From: Polaribacter dokdonensis
Lineage (GTDB): Bacteria; Bacteroidota; Bacteroidia; Flavobacteriales; Flavobacteriaceae
Assembly: GCF_024362345.1 (NCBI RefSeq)
Contig: NZ_CP101505.1
Location: 1,322,001 to 1,386,000, forward strand
Reading direction: 5' to 3'
Length of the DNA: 64,000 nucleotides
The notes under the pieces are model-generated. The model searched no databases. It was not told where the DNA came from and saw nothing but the letters and a program-made list of their open reading frames with translations. Both the position numbers and the translations under genes were made by a program. Each line of letters begins with the position of its first letter. Positions within the stretch are counted from its first letter, which is position 1. Shown one piece after another: positions 7,782 through 15,653 of the stretch.

Positions 7782-9061
7782 TATGGTTTCGTAATAATTT
7801 GCGATCACAAGATAATAGATCAATTCAAAAAGCAATTGAAAATCATGACAGTGTAATAGCTATTTATTTTTTCGATCCTAAATATTTTGAAAAAGATAAA
7901 TTTGGATTCTACAAAACAGAAAAGTTTAGATCCCAATTTTTAATAGAAACAATTGCAGATTTAAAACAGCAATTGAAAAATTTAAACATAACACTACTCA
8001 CCTATTTTGCTACTCCTGAAAACAGACTTTCAAAACTTGTTGATGAATTAAATATCAATACCATTTACACTCAGAAAGAATGGACAAAAGAAGAAATTGA
8101 CACAAATAACTTGGTGAAATCAATCATAAATAAATCTATTGATATTGTAGAAGACTATGATCAATTTCTTTATCATCCAGAAACTGTATCTAAGAATTTT
8201 AGTAATATACCAGATGTTTTTACACAGTTCAGAAAAAAGCTAGAAAAGTATGTGAGTATTCAAGATGAGATTAAAATTGATAAACTTCCTGAAAGCAATC
8301 TAATCTCTAACAGCACTAAAATACCAACACTTCAAGAATTAGGTTTTAACGATTTTACACAACCTTCAAAAACTGCTTTCCCATTTAAAGGTGGAGAGTC
8401 TGCTGCTTTAAAAAGATTGAATTACTACTTATTTGAAAGTAAAAAAGTTGGCTTTTATAAGAAAACTAGAAATGGTTTAGTTGGCTTAGATTATTCTACA
8501 AAATTTTCTCCATGGCTTGCCAATGGTAGTTTATCTGCAAGAACCATTTATCATCAAGTAAAGAAATACGAAGCTGAGTTTGGATCGAATCAGTCTACAT
8601 ATTGGGTAATTTTCGAATTAATTTGGAGAGATTATTTCAAATACATATCCTTAAAATATGATGCTAAAATATTTAAAATAGGTGGAATTTTAGATAGAGA
8701 TTATGATTGGAATGCAGATGAAGATATAATTCAAGATTGGATAAATGGAAATACAAAAGATGATTTTGTAAATGCAAACATGATTGAGCTAAAAGAAACT
8801 GGTTGGATGAGTAATAGAGGTAGACAAAATGTGGCCTCGTATTTTGCTAAAGAATTGCTACAAGATTGGAGAATAGGTGCTGCCTACTTTGAATCGCTTC
8901 TATTAGATTATGATGTGCATAGTAATTATGGAAATTGGATGTATGTTGCAGGAGTTGGTAATGATCCTAGAGACAGAAAATTCAATACTCAATTACAAGC
9001 AGAAAGATATGATGCAAACCATAAATTCAGAAAATTATGGTTAGAGAAAACCTTATTTTAA
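7751..9061 (+). CDS. DASH-family cryptochrome/photolyase
   Basis: 436 residues. The N-terminal alpha/beta photolyase domain starts [14 protein letters not shown] (about 9-22) and the FAD-binding helical domain occupies about 215-436. Diagnostic DASH features are the [11 protein letters not shown] segment, [35 protein letters not shown] and the ending [25 protein letters not shown] proteins bind FAD and usually a folate antenna and repair cyclobutane pyrimidine dimers, most efficiently in single-stranded DNA, using blue or near-UV light. The protein is somewhat shorter than many DASH members (about 430-500 typical). It overlaps the DUF2256 gene and ends one base before the next ATG context. 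Confidence 0.92.
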   Translation: MQKKQNTTGLIWFRNNLRSQDNRSIQKAIENHDSVIAIYFFDPKYFEKDKFGFYKTEKFRSQFLIETIADLKQQLKNLNITLLTYFATPENRLSKLVDELNINTIYTQKEWTKEEIDTNNLVKSIINKSIDIVEDYDQFLYHPETVSKNFSNIPDVFTQFRKKLEKYVSIQDEIKIDKLPESNLISNSTKIPTLQELGFNDFTQPSKTAFPFKGGESAALKRLNYYLFESKKVGFYKKTRNGLVGLDYSTKFSPWLANGSLSARTIYHQVKKYEAEFGSNQSTYWVIFELIWRDYFKYISLKYDAKIFKIGGILDRDYDWNADEDIIQDWINGNTKDDFVNANMIELKETGWMSNRGRQNVASYFAKELLQDWRIGAAYFESLLLDYDVHSNYGNWMYVAGVGNDPRDRKFNTQLQAERYDANHKFRKLWLEKTLF

Positions 9062-9062
9062 T

Positions 9063-10595
9063 ATGAAAACTTTACGTTTAATTTTAGGAGATCAACTAAA
9101 TAGCCAACATTCTTGGTATGATAGTAGTAATGAAAACATTACCTATTGTATGTTTGAAATGCGTCAAGAAACAGATTACGTAAAGCATCATATTCAAAAA
9201 GTAGCTGGCTTTTTTGCTGCAATGAGAAATTTTGCTGAAGAATTAAAAGCAAATCAACATCAAGTAATTTATTGGAAATTAAATGAAGAATCTAATACTC
9301 AAAGTCTAACCGAAAACATTTCAAGTTTAATTGATGAAAACAACTTTCAAAAATTTGAGTATCAGGCTCCAGATGAATACAGATTAGACCATCAACTAGA
9401 GGAGTTTTCCAGCAAATTAGATATTGAAAATAAAGTTTTTTCTACGGAACATTTTTATACAGAAAGAGATGAGTTAGCCACCTTTTTTAAAGGTAAAAAA
9501 CAGTTTTTGATGGAAAGTTTCTACAGAAACATGCGTAAAAAACATCAAATATTAATGGTTGACAAACAACCTGAAGGTGGCAAATGGAACTATGATGCTA
9601 GTAATCGAAAAAAATGGAAAGGCGACACTTTAATTCCTTCCGCAAAAAACTTCGATAATAATGTTTCTAAAATTGTAGATGAAATAAAATCAGCTGGAGT
9701 TGAAACTATTGGAAAAATTAATGCAAAATATTTTGAATATCCTATCTCTAGAAAACAAGCTCTAGATCAATTATCTTATTTCTGCGAACATTTACTGGTT
9801 CATTTTGGAGATTATCAAGATGCTATGCATACAGATCAAGTTTTTCTTTTTCACTCAAAAATATCATTTGCTATGAACACCAAAATGATATCTCCAAAAG
9901 AAATTGTAGACGAGACCTTGCAAACGTACAGAAAAAGAAAAGATGAAATTGATATTTCTCAAGTAGAAGGTTTTATAAGGCAAATTATTGGTTGGCGAGA
10001 ATACATGAGAGGTATGTATTGGATGTTAATGCCAGATTATAAAAAAGAAAACTTTTTAAACAATGAAAACAAGTTACCAGACTTCTTTTGGTCAGGAAAA
10101 ACCAAAATGAATTGCCTAAAAAATGCCATTCATAATTCATTAGACAATGGATATGCTCACCATATTCAAAGACTAATGATTACAGGAAATTTTGCTTTGT
10201 TAACTCAAATAGATCCTGCTGAAATTGATGCTTGGTATTTGGGTATTTATGTAGATGCTATAGAGTGGGTTCAATTACCAAATACAAGAGGAATGAGTCA
10301 GTTTGCTGATGGTGGAAAAATTGCCACAAAACCCTATGTTTCTAGTGGAAGTTATATTAGTAAAATGAGTAATTATTGCGACTCTTGTGTGTATAAAAAA
10401 ACGAAGAAGTTTGGAGAAGATGCATGCCCTTTTAATAGTCTTTACTGGAATTTTCTTGACGAAAAACAAGAACAATTATCTTCTAACTTTAGAATGAAGA
10501 TGATGTACAGCTTATTAAACAAAATGTCTACAGAAGATAGAACTAAAATTAAAGAGAAGGCAAATCATATTATTGAAAATTTAGATGAGTATTAA
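9063..10595 (+). CDS. Iron-sulfur (6-4) photolyase / FeS-BCP cryptochrome family protein
   Basis: 510 residues, the length of the Agrobacterium PhrB-type family. The four cysteines expected to hold the [4Fe-4S] cluster are at 351 (KMNCLKN), 439 and 442 (NYCDSC) and 455 (EDACPF), each one residue from the published PhrB positions 350, 438, 441 and 454. The conserved YAHHIQRLMITGNFALL stretch at 364-380 holds the histidine of the (6-4) lesion pocket. The N-terminus RLILGDQLNSQHSW is typical. Known members repair (6-4) photoproducts with light and carry FAD plus a lumazine-type antenna. The gene starts one base after its neighbour's stop and overlaps the next gene by 11 bases. Confidence 0.93.
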   Translation: MKTLRLILGDQLNSQHSWYDSSNENITYCMFEMRQETDYVKHHIQKVAGFFAAMRNFAEELKANQHQVIYWKLNEESNTQSLTENISSLIDENNFQKFEYQAPDEYRLDHQLEEFSSKLDIENKVFSTEHFYTERDELATFFKGKKQFLMESFYRNMRKKHQILMVDKQPEGGKWNYDASNRKKWKGDTLIPSAKNFDNNVSKIVDEIKSAGVETIGKINAKYFEYPISRKQALDQLSYFCEHLLVHFGDYQDAMHTDQVFLFHSKISFAMNTKMISPKEIVDETLQTYRKRKDEIDISQVEGFIRQIIGWREYMRGMYWMLMPDYKKENFLNNENKLPDFFWSGKTKMNCLKNAIHNSLDNGYAHHIQRLMITGNFALLTQIDPAEIDAWYLGIYVDAIEWVQLPNTRGMSQFADGGKIATKPYVSSGSYISKMSNYCDSCVYKKTKKFGEDACPFNSLYWNFLDEKQEQLSSNFRMKMMYSLLNKMSTEDRTKIKEKANHIIENLDEY

Positions 10596-12075
10596 TAGAG
10601 AAGAAATAAATATTGTTTGGTTGAAACGCGATTTGCGTTTGCAAGATAATGAAGCTATACATAATGCTTTATTAGCTAAAAAACCAATATTATTTATTTA
10701 CGTTTTTGAAAACTCATTATTAGAAGATCCTCATTATGATTTACGCCACTGGAACTTTATTAAAGAATCTATCAGAGATTTAAATGAAGATTTAGCAAAG
10801 TTTAATAGCAAAATTCTTACAGTAACATCAGAGGTAATTACTGTTTTTAATCAGTTACAAAATTTCTATAGAATAAGTACTGTTTTTTCTCACCAAGAAA
10901 CAGGCTTACTTAAAACCTATAACAGAGATAAAGAATTTGCAAGATATTGTAGAAACAACTCTATTAATTGGGTTGAAAACAACAATAATGGTGTTTTAAG
11001 AGGCCTTTTAAACAGACGCGATTGGATTGAAAAGTGGGAAAACTTTATGTACCAACCACAATTGAAGAATGAGTTAAAAAATGCAAAACTTCTTTCAATT
11101 GATTTGATTAAACAAATAGAAAATAATTTTATTGTTACTGAATTAGAAACTCCTAAAGATGCAAAATTTCAAAAAGGAGGATCTAAAATGGGTTGGAGAT
11201 ATGCAAATAGCTTTTTTGAAGAACGCTATAAAAATTACATGAATCATATTTCTAAACCAGCTTTATCTCGAAAAAGCTGTAGTAGATTATCTCCTTACAT
11301 TGCTTGGGGAAACCTGTCCATTAGGCAAGTATATCAAAAAGCTATTTTAATTAAAAATGATGATAACAAAAGACAATTAGGAGCCTTTGCAAGCAGATTA
11401 AGATGGCAAGCTCATTTTATACAGAAATTCGAAATGGAACATACCATGGAAGAAGCGAGTATAAATAAAGGATATCATAAATTAAAAAAGAATATTTCTA
11501 AAAAATATCAAAAAGCATGGAAAGAAGGCAATACTGGCTTTCCTATTATAGACGCTTCTATGCGTTGTTTGGCAGAAACTGGGTATTTAAATTTTAGAAT
11601 GCGCTCTATGTTAGCTTCATTTTTTACTCATATTTTATGGCAACCTTGGCAAGACTCTTCTCAGCATTTATCAAAATTATTTTTAGATTTTGAACCTGGC
11701 ATACATTTTCCGCAATTAAATATGCAATCAGGAGAAACTGGTATTAATGAAATTAGAGTTTATAACCCTATTAAAAATAGCTTAGAGCATGATGAAGATG
11801 CCAACTTCATAAAAGAATGGGTACCAGAATTAGCAGAATTGCCTACAGCATTTATACATCAGCCTTTTCTAATGACTCCTTTAGATGAGCAGTTTAACAA
11901 TTTTAAATTAGGTATAGATTACCCAAAACCAATCGTAGATTTTAAATCAGCCAGAAAAAGAGCTACACAAACACTTTGGGATATGAAAAAAGATCCTGAT
12001 GTAATAAAAGAGAACTACAGAATTCTTAAAACACACACCCTTTTAGACAGAAAGAAATTACTTCAAAATCAATAA
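10585..12075 (+). CDS. Cryptochrome/photolyase-family flavoprotein, atypical subgroup
   Basis: 496 residues. The N-terminal photolyase alpha/beta domain begins IVWLKRDLRLQDNEAIHNAL and the FAD-binding domain shows SRLSPYIAWGNLSIRQVYQ, GNTGFPIIDASMRCLAETGYLNFRMRSMLASFF. The usual WQWVAG-G segment of CPD photolyases is replaced by LNMQSGETGINEIRVYNP, and a long insertion follows the first FAD motif, so it belongs to none of the three other photolyase types in this window. Whether it repairs DNA or is a light sensor cannot be told from sequence. The start overlaps the previous gene by 11 bases. It is the last gene before the second operator. Confidence 0.8.
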   Translation: MSINREEINIVWLKRDLRLQDNEAIHNALLAKKPILFIYVFENSLLEDPHYDLRHWNFIKESIRDLNEDLAKFNSKILTVTSEVITVFNQLQNFYRISTVFSHQETGLLKTYNRDKEFARYCRNNSINWVENNNNGVLRGLLNRRDWIEKWENFMYQPQLKNELKNAKLLSIDLIKQIENNFIVTELETPKDAKFQKGGSKMGWRYANSFFEERYKNYMNHISKPALSRKSCSRLSPYIAWGNLSIRQVYQKAILIKNDDNKRQLGAFASRLRWQAHFIQKFEMEHTMEEASINKGYHKLKKNISKKYQKAWKEGNTGFPIIDASMRCLAETGYLNFRMRSMLASFFTHILWQPWQDSSQHLSKLFLDFEPGIHFPQLNMQSGETGINEIRVYNPIKNSLEHDEDANFIKEWVPELAELPTAFIHQPFLMTPLDEQFNNFKLGIDYPKPIVDFKSARKRATQTLWDMKKDPDVIKENYRILKTHTLLDRKKLLQNQ

Positions 12076-12115
12076 TTTGTAAAATATATACAAATCAAAA
12101 TATTTTGTTAATTTT

Positions 12116-12145
12116 TGTTTAACCATTTAAATAATACCTTAAACA
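12116..12145 (+). promoter_or_regulatory. Inverted-repeat operator, copy 2 (photoprotection island)
   Basis: TGTTTAA (12116-12122) and TTAAACA (12139-12145), again 16 bases apart. Outside the arms it shares TTTTTGTTTAAC and ATAATACCTTAAACAA with copy 1 at 5517-5546, while 7 bases in the middle differ, as expected for a two-half-site operator. It is 14 bases upstream of a TATCTTTG box, 9 bases further than in copy 1, so the protein may act with a different geometry or the -7 choice at one of the sites may be wrong. Confidence 0.6.
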
Positions 12146-12159
12146 AAATTTTTTTTGAT

Positions 12160-12167
12160 TATCTTTG
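12160..12167 (+). promoter_or_regulatory. Candidate -7 promoter box before the 12172 gene
   Basis: TATCTTTG matches TAnnTTTG but ends only 4 bases before the GTG start of the next gene, so transcription from it would give an almost leaderless mRNA. Confidence 0.45.
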
Positions 12168-12171
12168 ATAT

Positions 12172-12603
12172 GTGATTTTTAATACAACACATAATAATAA
12201 GGATACTGAAAAAGCAATTAACAACTTGCTAGGAAAGCCATATTCATTTTTTCAATCGATTAAATTAAAAGGCACAGGTTCAAAAAGAATGATTATTGAT
12301 GAAGTAAGTGTTGGCTTCAAAAATATGATGAATACTGTTGCTGACCTTAATTATGGAAATATAGAATTAAGAGAAAAAGGCTTATTAGTTCATATTAACA
12401 AAGGTCTTAAAAACTTTAGTTGGGCAATTCCTTTTTATCAATTACACATTTACAAAACAAGTGGCTTTAGCATTCATGCTCAAGGAAACTTTGTTCGATT
12501 CAAAAACAATAAATTGTTGAAAGAAAATAAAAAGTTTCTCGACAAACTAATAGATTTAAAAATTAAAAACGACGAACAGTTTGATTTCCAAAATGTTCAA
12601 TAA
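12172..12603 (+). CDS. Unknown protein, first gene of the second photolyase-island run
   Basis: 143 residues with no domain that I recognise. It has no signal peptide or membrane segment; the middle (ELREKGLLVHINKGLKNFSWAIPFYQLHIYK, then SIHAQGNFVRFKNN) alternates like a small beta-sheet protein and the C-terminus is a charged helix. The frame opens at GTG; the next in-frame Met is residue 40, inside what looks like the conserved body, so GTG is preferred. It is followed after 6 bases by the DUF2805 gene and preceded by the shared operator, which places it in the putative light-response regulon. No function is proposed. Confidence 0.65.
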   Translation: MIFNTTHNNKDTEKAINNLLGKPYSFFQSIKLKGTGSKRMIIDEVSVGFKNMMNTVADLNYGNIELREKGLLVHINKGLKNFSWAIPFYQLHIYKTSGFSIHAQGNFVRFKNNKLLKENKKFLDKLIDLKIKNDEQFDFQNVQ

Positions 12604-12609
12604 TATACA

Positions 12610-12885
12610 ATGACTACTTTAAACAACATACAGATTGATAGAATCATAGAAATGGCTTGGGAAGATAGAACCACTTTCGAGGCAATTCAATTTCAGTTTG
12701 GCTTAAAAGAGCAAGAAGTCATCAATTTAATGAGAAAAGAAATGAAGCCTAGCAGCTTTAGAATGTGGAGAAAAAGGGTTCAAGGAAGAAAAACAAAACA
12801 CGAAAAGCTAAGAACATTTGAAAAAGGCAGGTTTAAATGTTCTAGACAGAAATCAATATCTAATAACTCTATTGCCAAAAGATAA
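12610..12885 (+). CDS. DUF2805 / TIGR03643 family small protein
   Basis: 91 residues. The first 68 match the TIGR03643 family closely: RIIEMAWEDRTTFEAIQFQFGLKEQEVINLMRKEMKPSSFRMWRKRVQGRKTKH. The helix-turn-helix-like spacing of FEAIQFQFGLKEQEVINLMR suggests nucleic acid binding, but no role has been established. The family is one of the standard companions of bacterial photolyases and of light-induced regulons. The tail after residue 70 is basic and not conserved in my memory of the family. Six bases separate it from the previous gene. Confidence 0.85.
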   Translation: MTTLNNIQIDRIIEMAWEDRTTFEAIQFQFGLKEQEVINLMRKEMKPSSFRMWRKRVQGRKTKHEKLRTFEKGRFKCSRQKSISNNSIAKR

Positions 12886-12950
12886 CCAACAGTGCTTTGC
12901 TTTTAAGTTTAGTAGGGTACTTAAAGACAGCACATAAAAAAGATACTATT

Positions 12951-13649
12951 ATGATTACAGATGTAATACTTAAAGAAAAACAAACAGACCAAAAACTAAA
13001 TGGATTTTCATTTGAAGAAGTAGGTGATGACCATTTATTTACAGGTTTAGAAACCCCCATGAAAAAGGATGCTTTTAAACTTTCTGACAATGAAAAGAAA
13101 GAAAAAATAGCTATTCTATTTGAAGAAATTATGGATGTAATGGGCTTAGACCTTACAGACGATTCTTTACAAGGAACTCCAAAAAGAGTTGCAAAAATGT
13201 ATATTGATGAGATTTTCTCTGGCTTAAACCCTGCAAATAAGCCTAAAGTTGCATTATTTGACAACAAATATCAATACAACCAAATGTTGGTTGAAAAAAA
13301 CATAACATTTTACTCTAATTGCGAGCATCATTTTGTACCAATTATTGGTAAAGCTCATGTAGCATATATCTCTTCTGGTAAAGTAATTGGTTTATCTAAA
13401 CTAAACAGAATTGTACAATATTATGCTAAAAGACCTCAAGTGCAAGAGAGGTTAACCAACCAAATTGCAGAAGACTTAAAAGGCATATTAGGCACAGAAG
13501 ATGTTGCTGTTATTATAGATGCCAAACACTTATGTGTATCTTCTAGAGGTATTAAAGATGACACTTCATCTACAGTTACTTCTTACTTTGGAGGTAAGTT
13601 CAATAATCAAGAAAAAATAGCAGAATTACAAAACACTTTAAATTATTAG
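12951..13649 (+). CDS. folE: GTP cyclohydrolase I
   Basis: 232 residues from the ATG at 12951; a longer open frame from a TTG at 12897 adds 18 residues not expected in the family. The enzyme converts GTP to 7,8-dihydroneopterin triphosphate, the entry to folates and pterins. Visible: GTPKRVAKMYIDEIFSGL (about 78-95), zinc and catalytic residues in YSNCEHHFVPIIGKAHVAYI (Cys, His-His), SKLNRIVQYYAKRPQVQERLT and KHLCVSSRGIKDDTSSTVTS with the second zinc Cys. Its place among photolyases fits supply of the folate (MTHF) or pterin antenna chromophore. folE is also a known member of light-induced photolyase regulons in other bacteria. Confidence 0.95.
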   Translation: MITDVILKEKQTDQKLNGFSFEEVGDDHLFTGLETPMKKDAFKLSDNEKKEKIAILFEEIMDVMGLDLTDDSLQGTPKRVAKMYIDEIFSGLNPANKPKVALFDNKYQYNQMLVEKNITFYSNCEHHFVPIIGKAHVAYISSGKVIGLSKLNRIVQYYAKRPQVQERLTNQIAEDLKGILGTEDVAVIIDAKHLCVSSRGIKDDTSSTVTSYFGGKFNNQEKIAELQNTLNY

Positions 13650-13651
13650 TT

Positions 13652-13879
13652 ATGGATTTAATACAGAAAGCAATCGAATTCGAAAACAGAAAGAAAAGAT
13701 TCCCAACTACTAGCGATCGTATTTTGGCATCTAGAGAAGCAAAGTCTTTAATTTTAGGATTAAATGAAATCTATAAAGAGACTAAAGACAGTAATATCAT
13801 GGATATTATGAAACGCCTAACTGTAATAAAACAAAAAATTGAAAAGCGTTTAAAAGGTAAACCTTTAACAGCAGCATAA
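13652..13879 (+). CDS. Small helical protein, tandem paralogue 1
   Basis: 75 residues (MDLIQKAIEFENRKKRF...), mostly charged helix with the stretch TTSDRILASREAKSLILGLNEIY at about 19-41. About two thirds of positions are identical to the next gene, so the two are a recent or maintained tandem duplication. I know similar short proteins in Flavobacteria but no function. It begins 2 bases after the folE stop codon, so it is in the same transcript. No signal peptide; cytoplasmic. Confidence 0.75.
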   Translation: MDLIQKAIEFENRKKRFPTTSDRILASREAKSLILGLNEIYKETKDSNIMDIMKRLTVIKQKIEKRLKGKPLTAA

Positions 13880-13953
13880 TAAACCTGTATTTTGCTTGAT
13901 TTTCTAACAAATATATTTATATTGCCAAATTAGAAAATTACCAAAATTACATA

Positions 13954-14169
13954 ATGGAATTATTAGAAAGAGCTACTGAGTTCGAAAACAGAAAATTTTC
14001 GTTTAAAACAACGAGCGATAGAATTTTAGCTTCAAGAGAAGTTAAAGCGCTTATTTTAGAATTAAACGAAGTATATAAATTAGAAAAAGATCCAGAAATT
14101 ATGGATCAAATGAAGCGCCTTACAGCAGTTAAACAAAAAATTGAAAAGCGCTTGAAAGGAAGACGATAA
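13954..14169 (+). CDS. Small helical protein, tandem paralogue 2
   Basis: 71 residues, paralogous to the preceding gene: both contain EFENRK, TTSDRILASRE, LNE(I/V)Y, MKRLT and KQKIEKRLKG at the same positions. The 74-base spacer between the copies has TATTTTGC and TATATTGC, neither an exact -7 match. It is 3 bases before the SDR gene. Function unknown; the maintained pairing within a photolyase island suggests the two proteins may work together, but that is inference only. Confidence 0.75.
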   Translation: MELLERATEFENRKFSFKTTSDRILASREVKALILELNEVYKLEKDPEIMDQMKRLTAVKQKIEKRLKGRR

Positions 14170-14172
14170 AAG

Positions 14173-14856
14173 ATGAAAAATATAATAGTTATTGGAGGAA
14201 GTAAAGGAATAGGAAATGCAATTTTAACCTCTTTACTAGATCAAAACAAGGTTTATAACATCAGTAGAACAGCACCAGATATTAGCCACAATAACTTAAC
14301 TCATCACTCTTTAGATATTTTGCAAGACGAATTGCCAAGTATCGAAAATGTAGACACTTTAATTTACTGCCCAGGAAGCATTAATCTAAAACCAATTTCT
14401 AGATTAAAATTAGATGATTTTAGAAATGATTTCGAAATCAACGTAATTGGTGCAGTTAAAGCAATACAACATTATTTACCTTCATTAAAAAAAGGGAATA
14501 AACCATCCATATTATTATTCAGTACAGTTGCTGCAAAATTAGGAATGCCATTTCATGCTAGTGTTGCAGCAGCTAAATCTGCTGTAGAAGGAATCACAAA
14601 ATCTTTAGGAGCAGAATTTGCACCTAATATTCGTGTAAATGCAATTGCACCTACAGTTACAGATACAGACTTAGCTTCTAAATTACTTAGAAATGACAGA
14701 ATGATAGAAAATATCACAGAACGTCATCCTTTAAAAAAATATTTACAACCCAGTGAAGTTGCAGATCTTGCAAACTTTTTAATTTCAGAAAAAGCAGCCT
14801 CTATTTCTGGCCAAATTTTTGAATTAGATTGTGGTATTGTAAGCTTCAAAATATAA
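14173..14856 (+). CDS. Short-chain dehydrogenase/reductase
   Basis: 227 residues, a classical SDR: N-terminal GGSKGIGNAI (about 7-16), the catalytic Ser in LLFSTVAAKLG and a further conserved VAAAKSAVEGITKSLGAEFAPNIRVNAIAP. The usual catalytic Tyr-x-x-x-Lys appears as HASVAAAKSA, that is with no tyrosine four residues before the lysine, which is unusual and may mean altered or lost classical catalysis. SDR genes of this kind accompany photolyases and folE in light-induced clusters of other bacteria. It lies in the same run as its neighbours (3 and 12 base gaps). Substrate unknown. Confidence 0.85.
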   Translation: MKNIIVIGGSKGIGNAILTSLLDQNKVYNISRTAPDISHNNLTHHSLDILQDELPSIENVDTLIYCPGSINLKPISRLKLDDFRNDFEINVIGAVKAIQHYLPSLKKGNKPSILLFSTVAAKLGMPFHASVAAAKSAVEGITKSLGAEFAPNIRVNAIAPTVTDTDLASKLLRNDRMIENITERHPLKKYLQPSEVADLANFLISEKAASISGQIFELDCGIVSFKI

Positions 14857-14868
14857 ATTTTACATTTT

Positions 14869-15342
14869 ATGACTAATATCTATGATATTAAAATTGATAG
14901 TTTACAAGGTAAACCTATCAATCTTCGAGACTTTAAAAACAAACATATTCTATTTGTAAATGTGGCTTCTAAATGCGGCTTTACACCTCAATATAAAGAT
15001 TTAGAAAAACTACATCAACAATATAAAGAAAATCTTGTGGTTGTTGGAGTACCTTGTAATCAGTTTGGTAGTCAAGAACCAGGTAATGCAAACGAAATTG
15101 AAGAATTTTGTGAAGTAAATTATGGAGTTACTTTTTTAATTACAGAAAAAATTGATGTAAAAGGAGCCAATCAACACCCTTTATACACATGGTTAACATC
15201 GAAAGATTTTAATGGTAAAAAAAGTTCTTCTATAAAATGGAATTTTCAGAAATATTTAGTTTCTCCAGAAGGTAAATTAATAGACTATTACTTTTCTATT
15301 ACAAAACCTACGAGTTCTAAAATAACAAAACACATCTCATAA
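14869..15342 (+). CDS. Glutathione peroxidase-family thiol peroxidase
   Basis: 157 residues of the non-selenium glutathione peroxidase family. The peroxidatic Cys is in NVASKCGFTPQYKDLEKLHQQY (about residue 37), the conserved Gln-containing motif is PCNQFGSQEPG, and the Trp/Asn of the tetrad is in KWNFQKYLV. Bacterial members usually take electrons from thioredoxin instead of glutathione and reduce lipid or hydrogen peroxides. No signal peptide. Its position in the photolyase island fits defence against photo-oxidative damage. It starts 12 bases after the SDR gene and is followed after 2 bases by a small gene. Confidence 0.93.
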   Translation: MTNIYDIKIDSLQGKPINLRDFKNKHILFVNVASKCGFTPQYKDLEKLHQQYKENLVVVGVPCNQFGSQEPGNANEIEEFCEVNYGVTFLITEKIDVKGANQHPLYTWLTSKDFNGKKSSSIKWNFQKYLVSPEGKLIDYYFSITKPTSSKITKHIS

Positions 15343-15344
15343 CT

Positions 15345-15512
15345 ATGTTTGGATTATTTAAAAAGAAAACAGAAGAAGAAAGATTACAAGAAAAATACAA
15401 GAAATTAATGGAGGAAGGTTTTAAACTACAGTCGGTTAATAGAAGTGATAGTGATCAGAAATATTTGGAGGCAGATGCTGTGCTAAAAGAAATTGAGGCA
15501 TTAAAAAAGTAA
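15345..15512 (+). CDS. Lacal_2735-family small protein
   Basis: A 55-residue protein (MFGLFKKKTEEERLQEKYKK...EADAVLKEIEALKK), too short for routine calling. The MFGLFKKK start, the LQEKYxKLxEEGFKL helix and the SDQKYLEADAVLKEIEAL end match the Lacal_2735 family restricted to Flavobacteria. It is all helix and highly charged; function unknown. It starts 2 bases after the glutathione peroxidase stop, so it is translated from the same mRNA. Confidence 0.8.
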   Translation: MFGLFKKKTEEERLQEKYKKLMEEGFKLQSVNRSDSDQKYLEADAVLKEIEALKK

Positions 15513-15653
15513 GGTTTATTTTTTAAGTAAAACCTCAGAAAACAGGCAATAATAAGTTAATTTCGTTTCCCTTTTAATCAGTAAGCAGATATTTATATTA
15601 AAATATTGTAATCATTGATTTACGCCAAAAGGTTTAAAATTTTAACCTAACTA

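Noticed and set aside
12897..12950. TTG start for folE giving 18 more residues
   Set aside because: The extra residues do not look like the family and the ATG at 12951 gives the normal N-terminus.
15631..15647. GGTTTAAAATTTTAACC before the DUF3050 gene as a third island operator
   Set aside because: The half-sites and the spacing differ from the TGTTTAA-N16-TTAAACA element; AT-rich near-palindromes are common in this genome.
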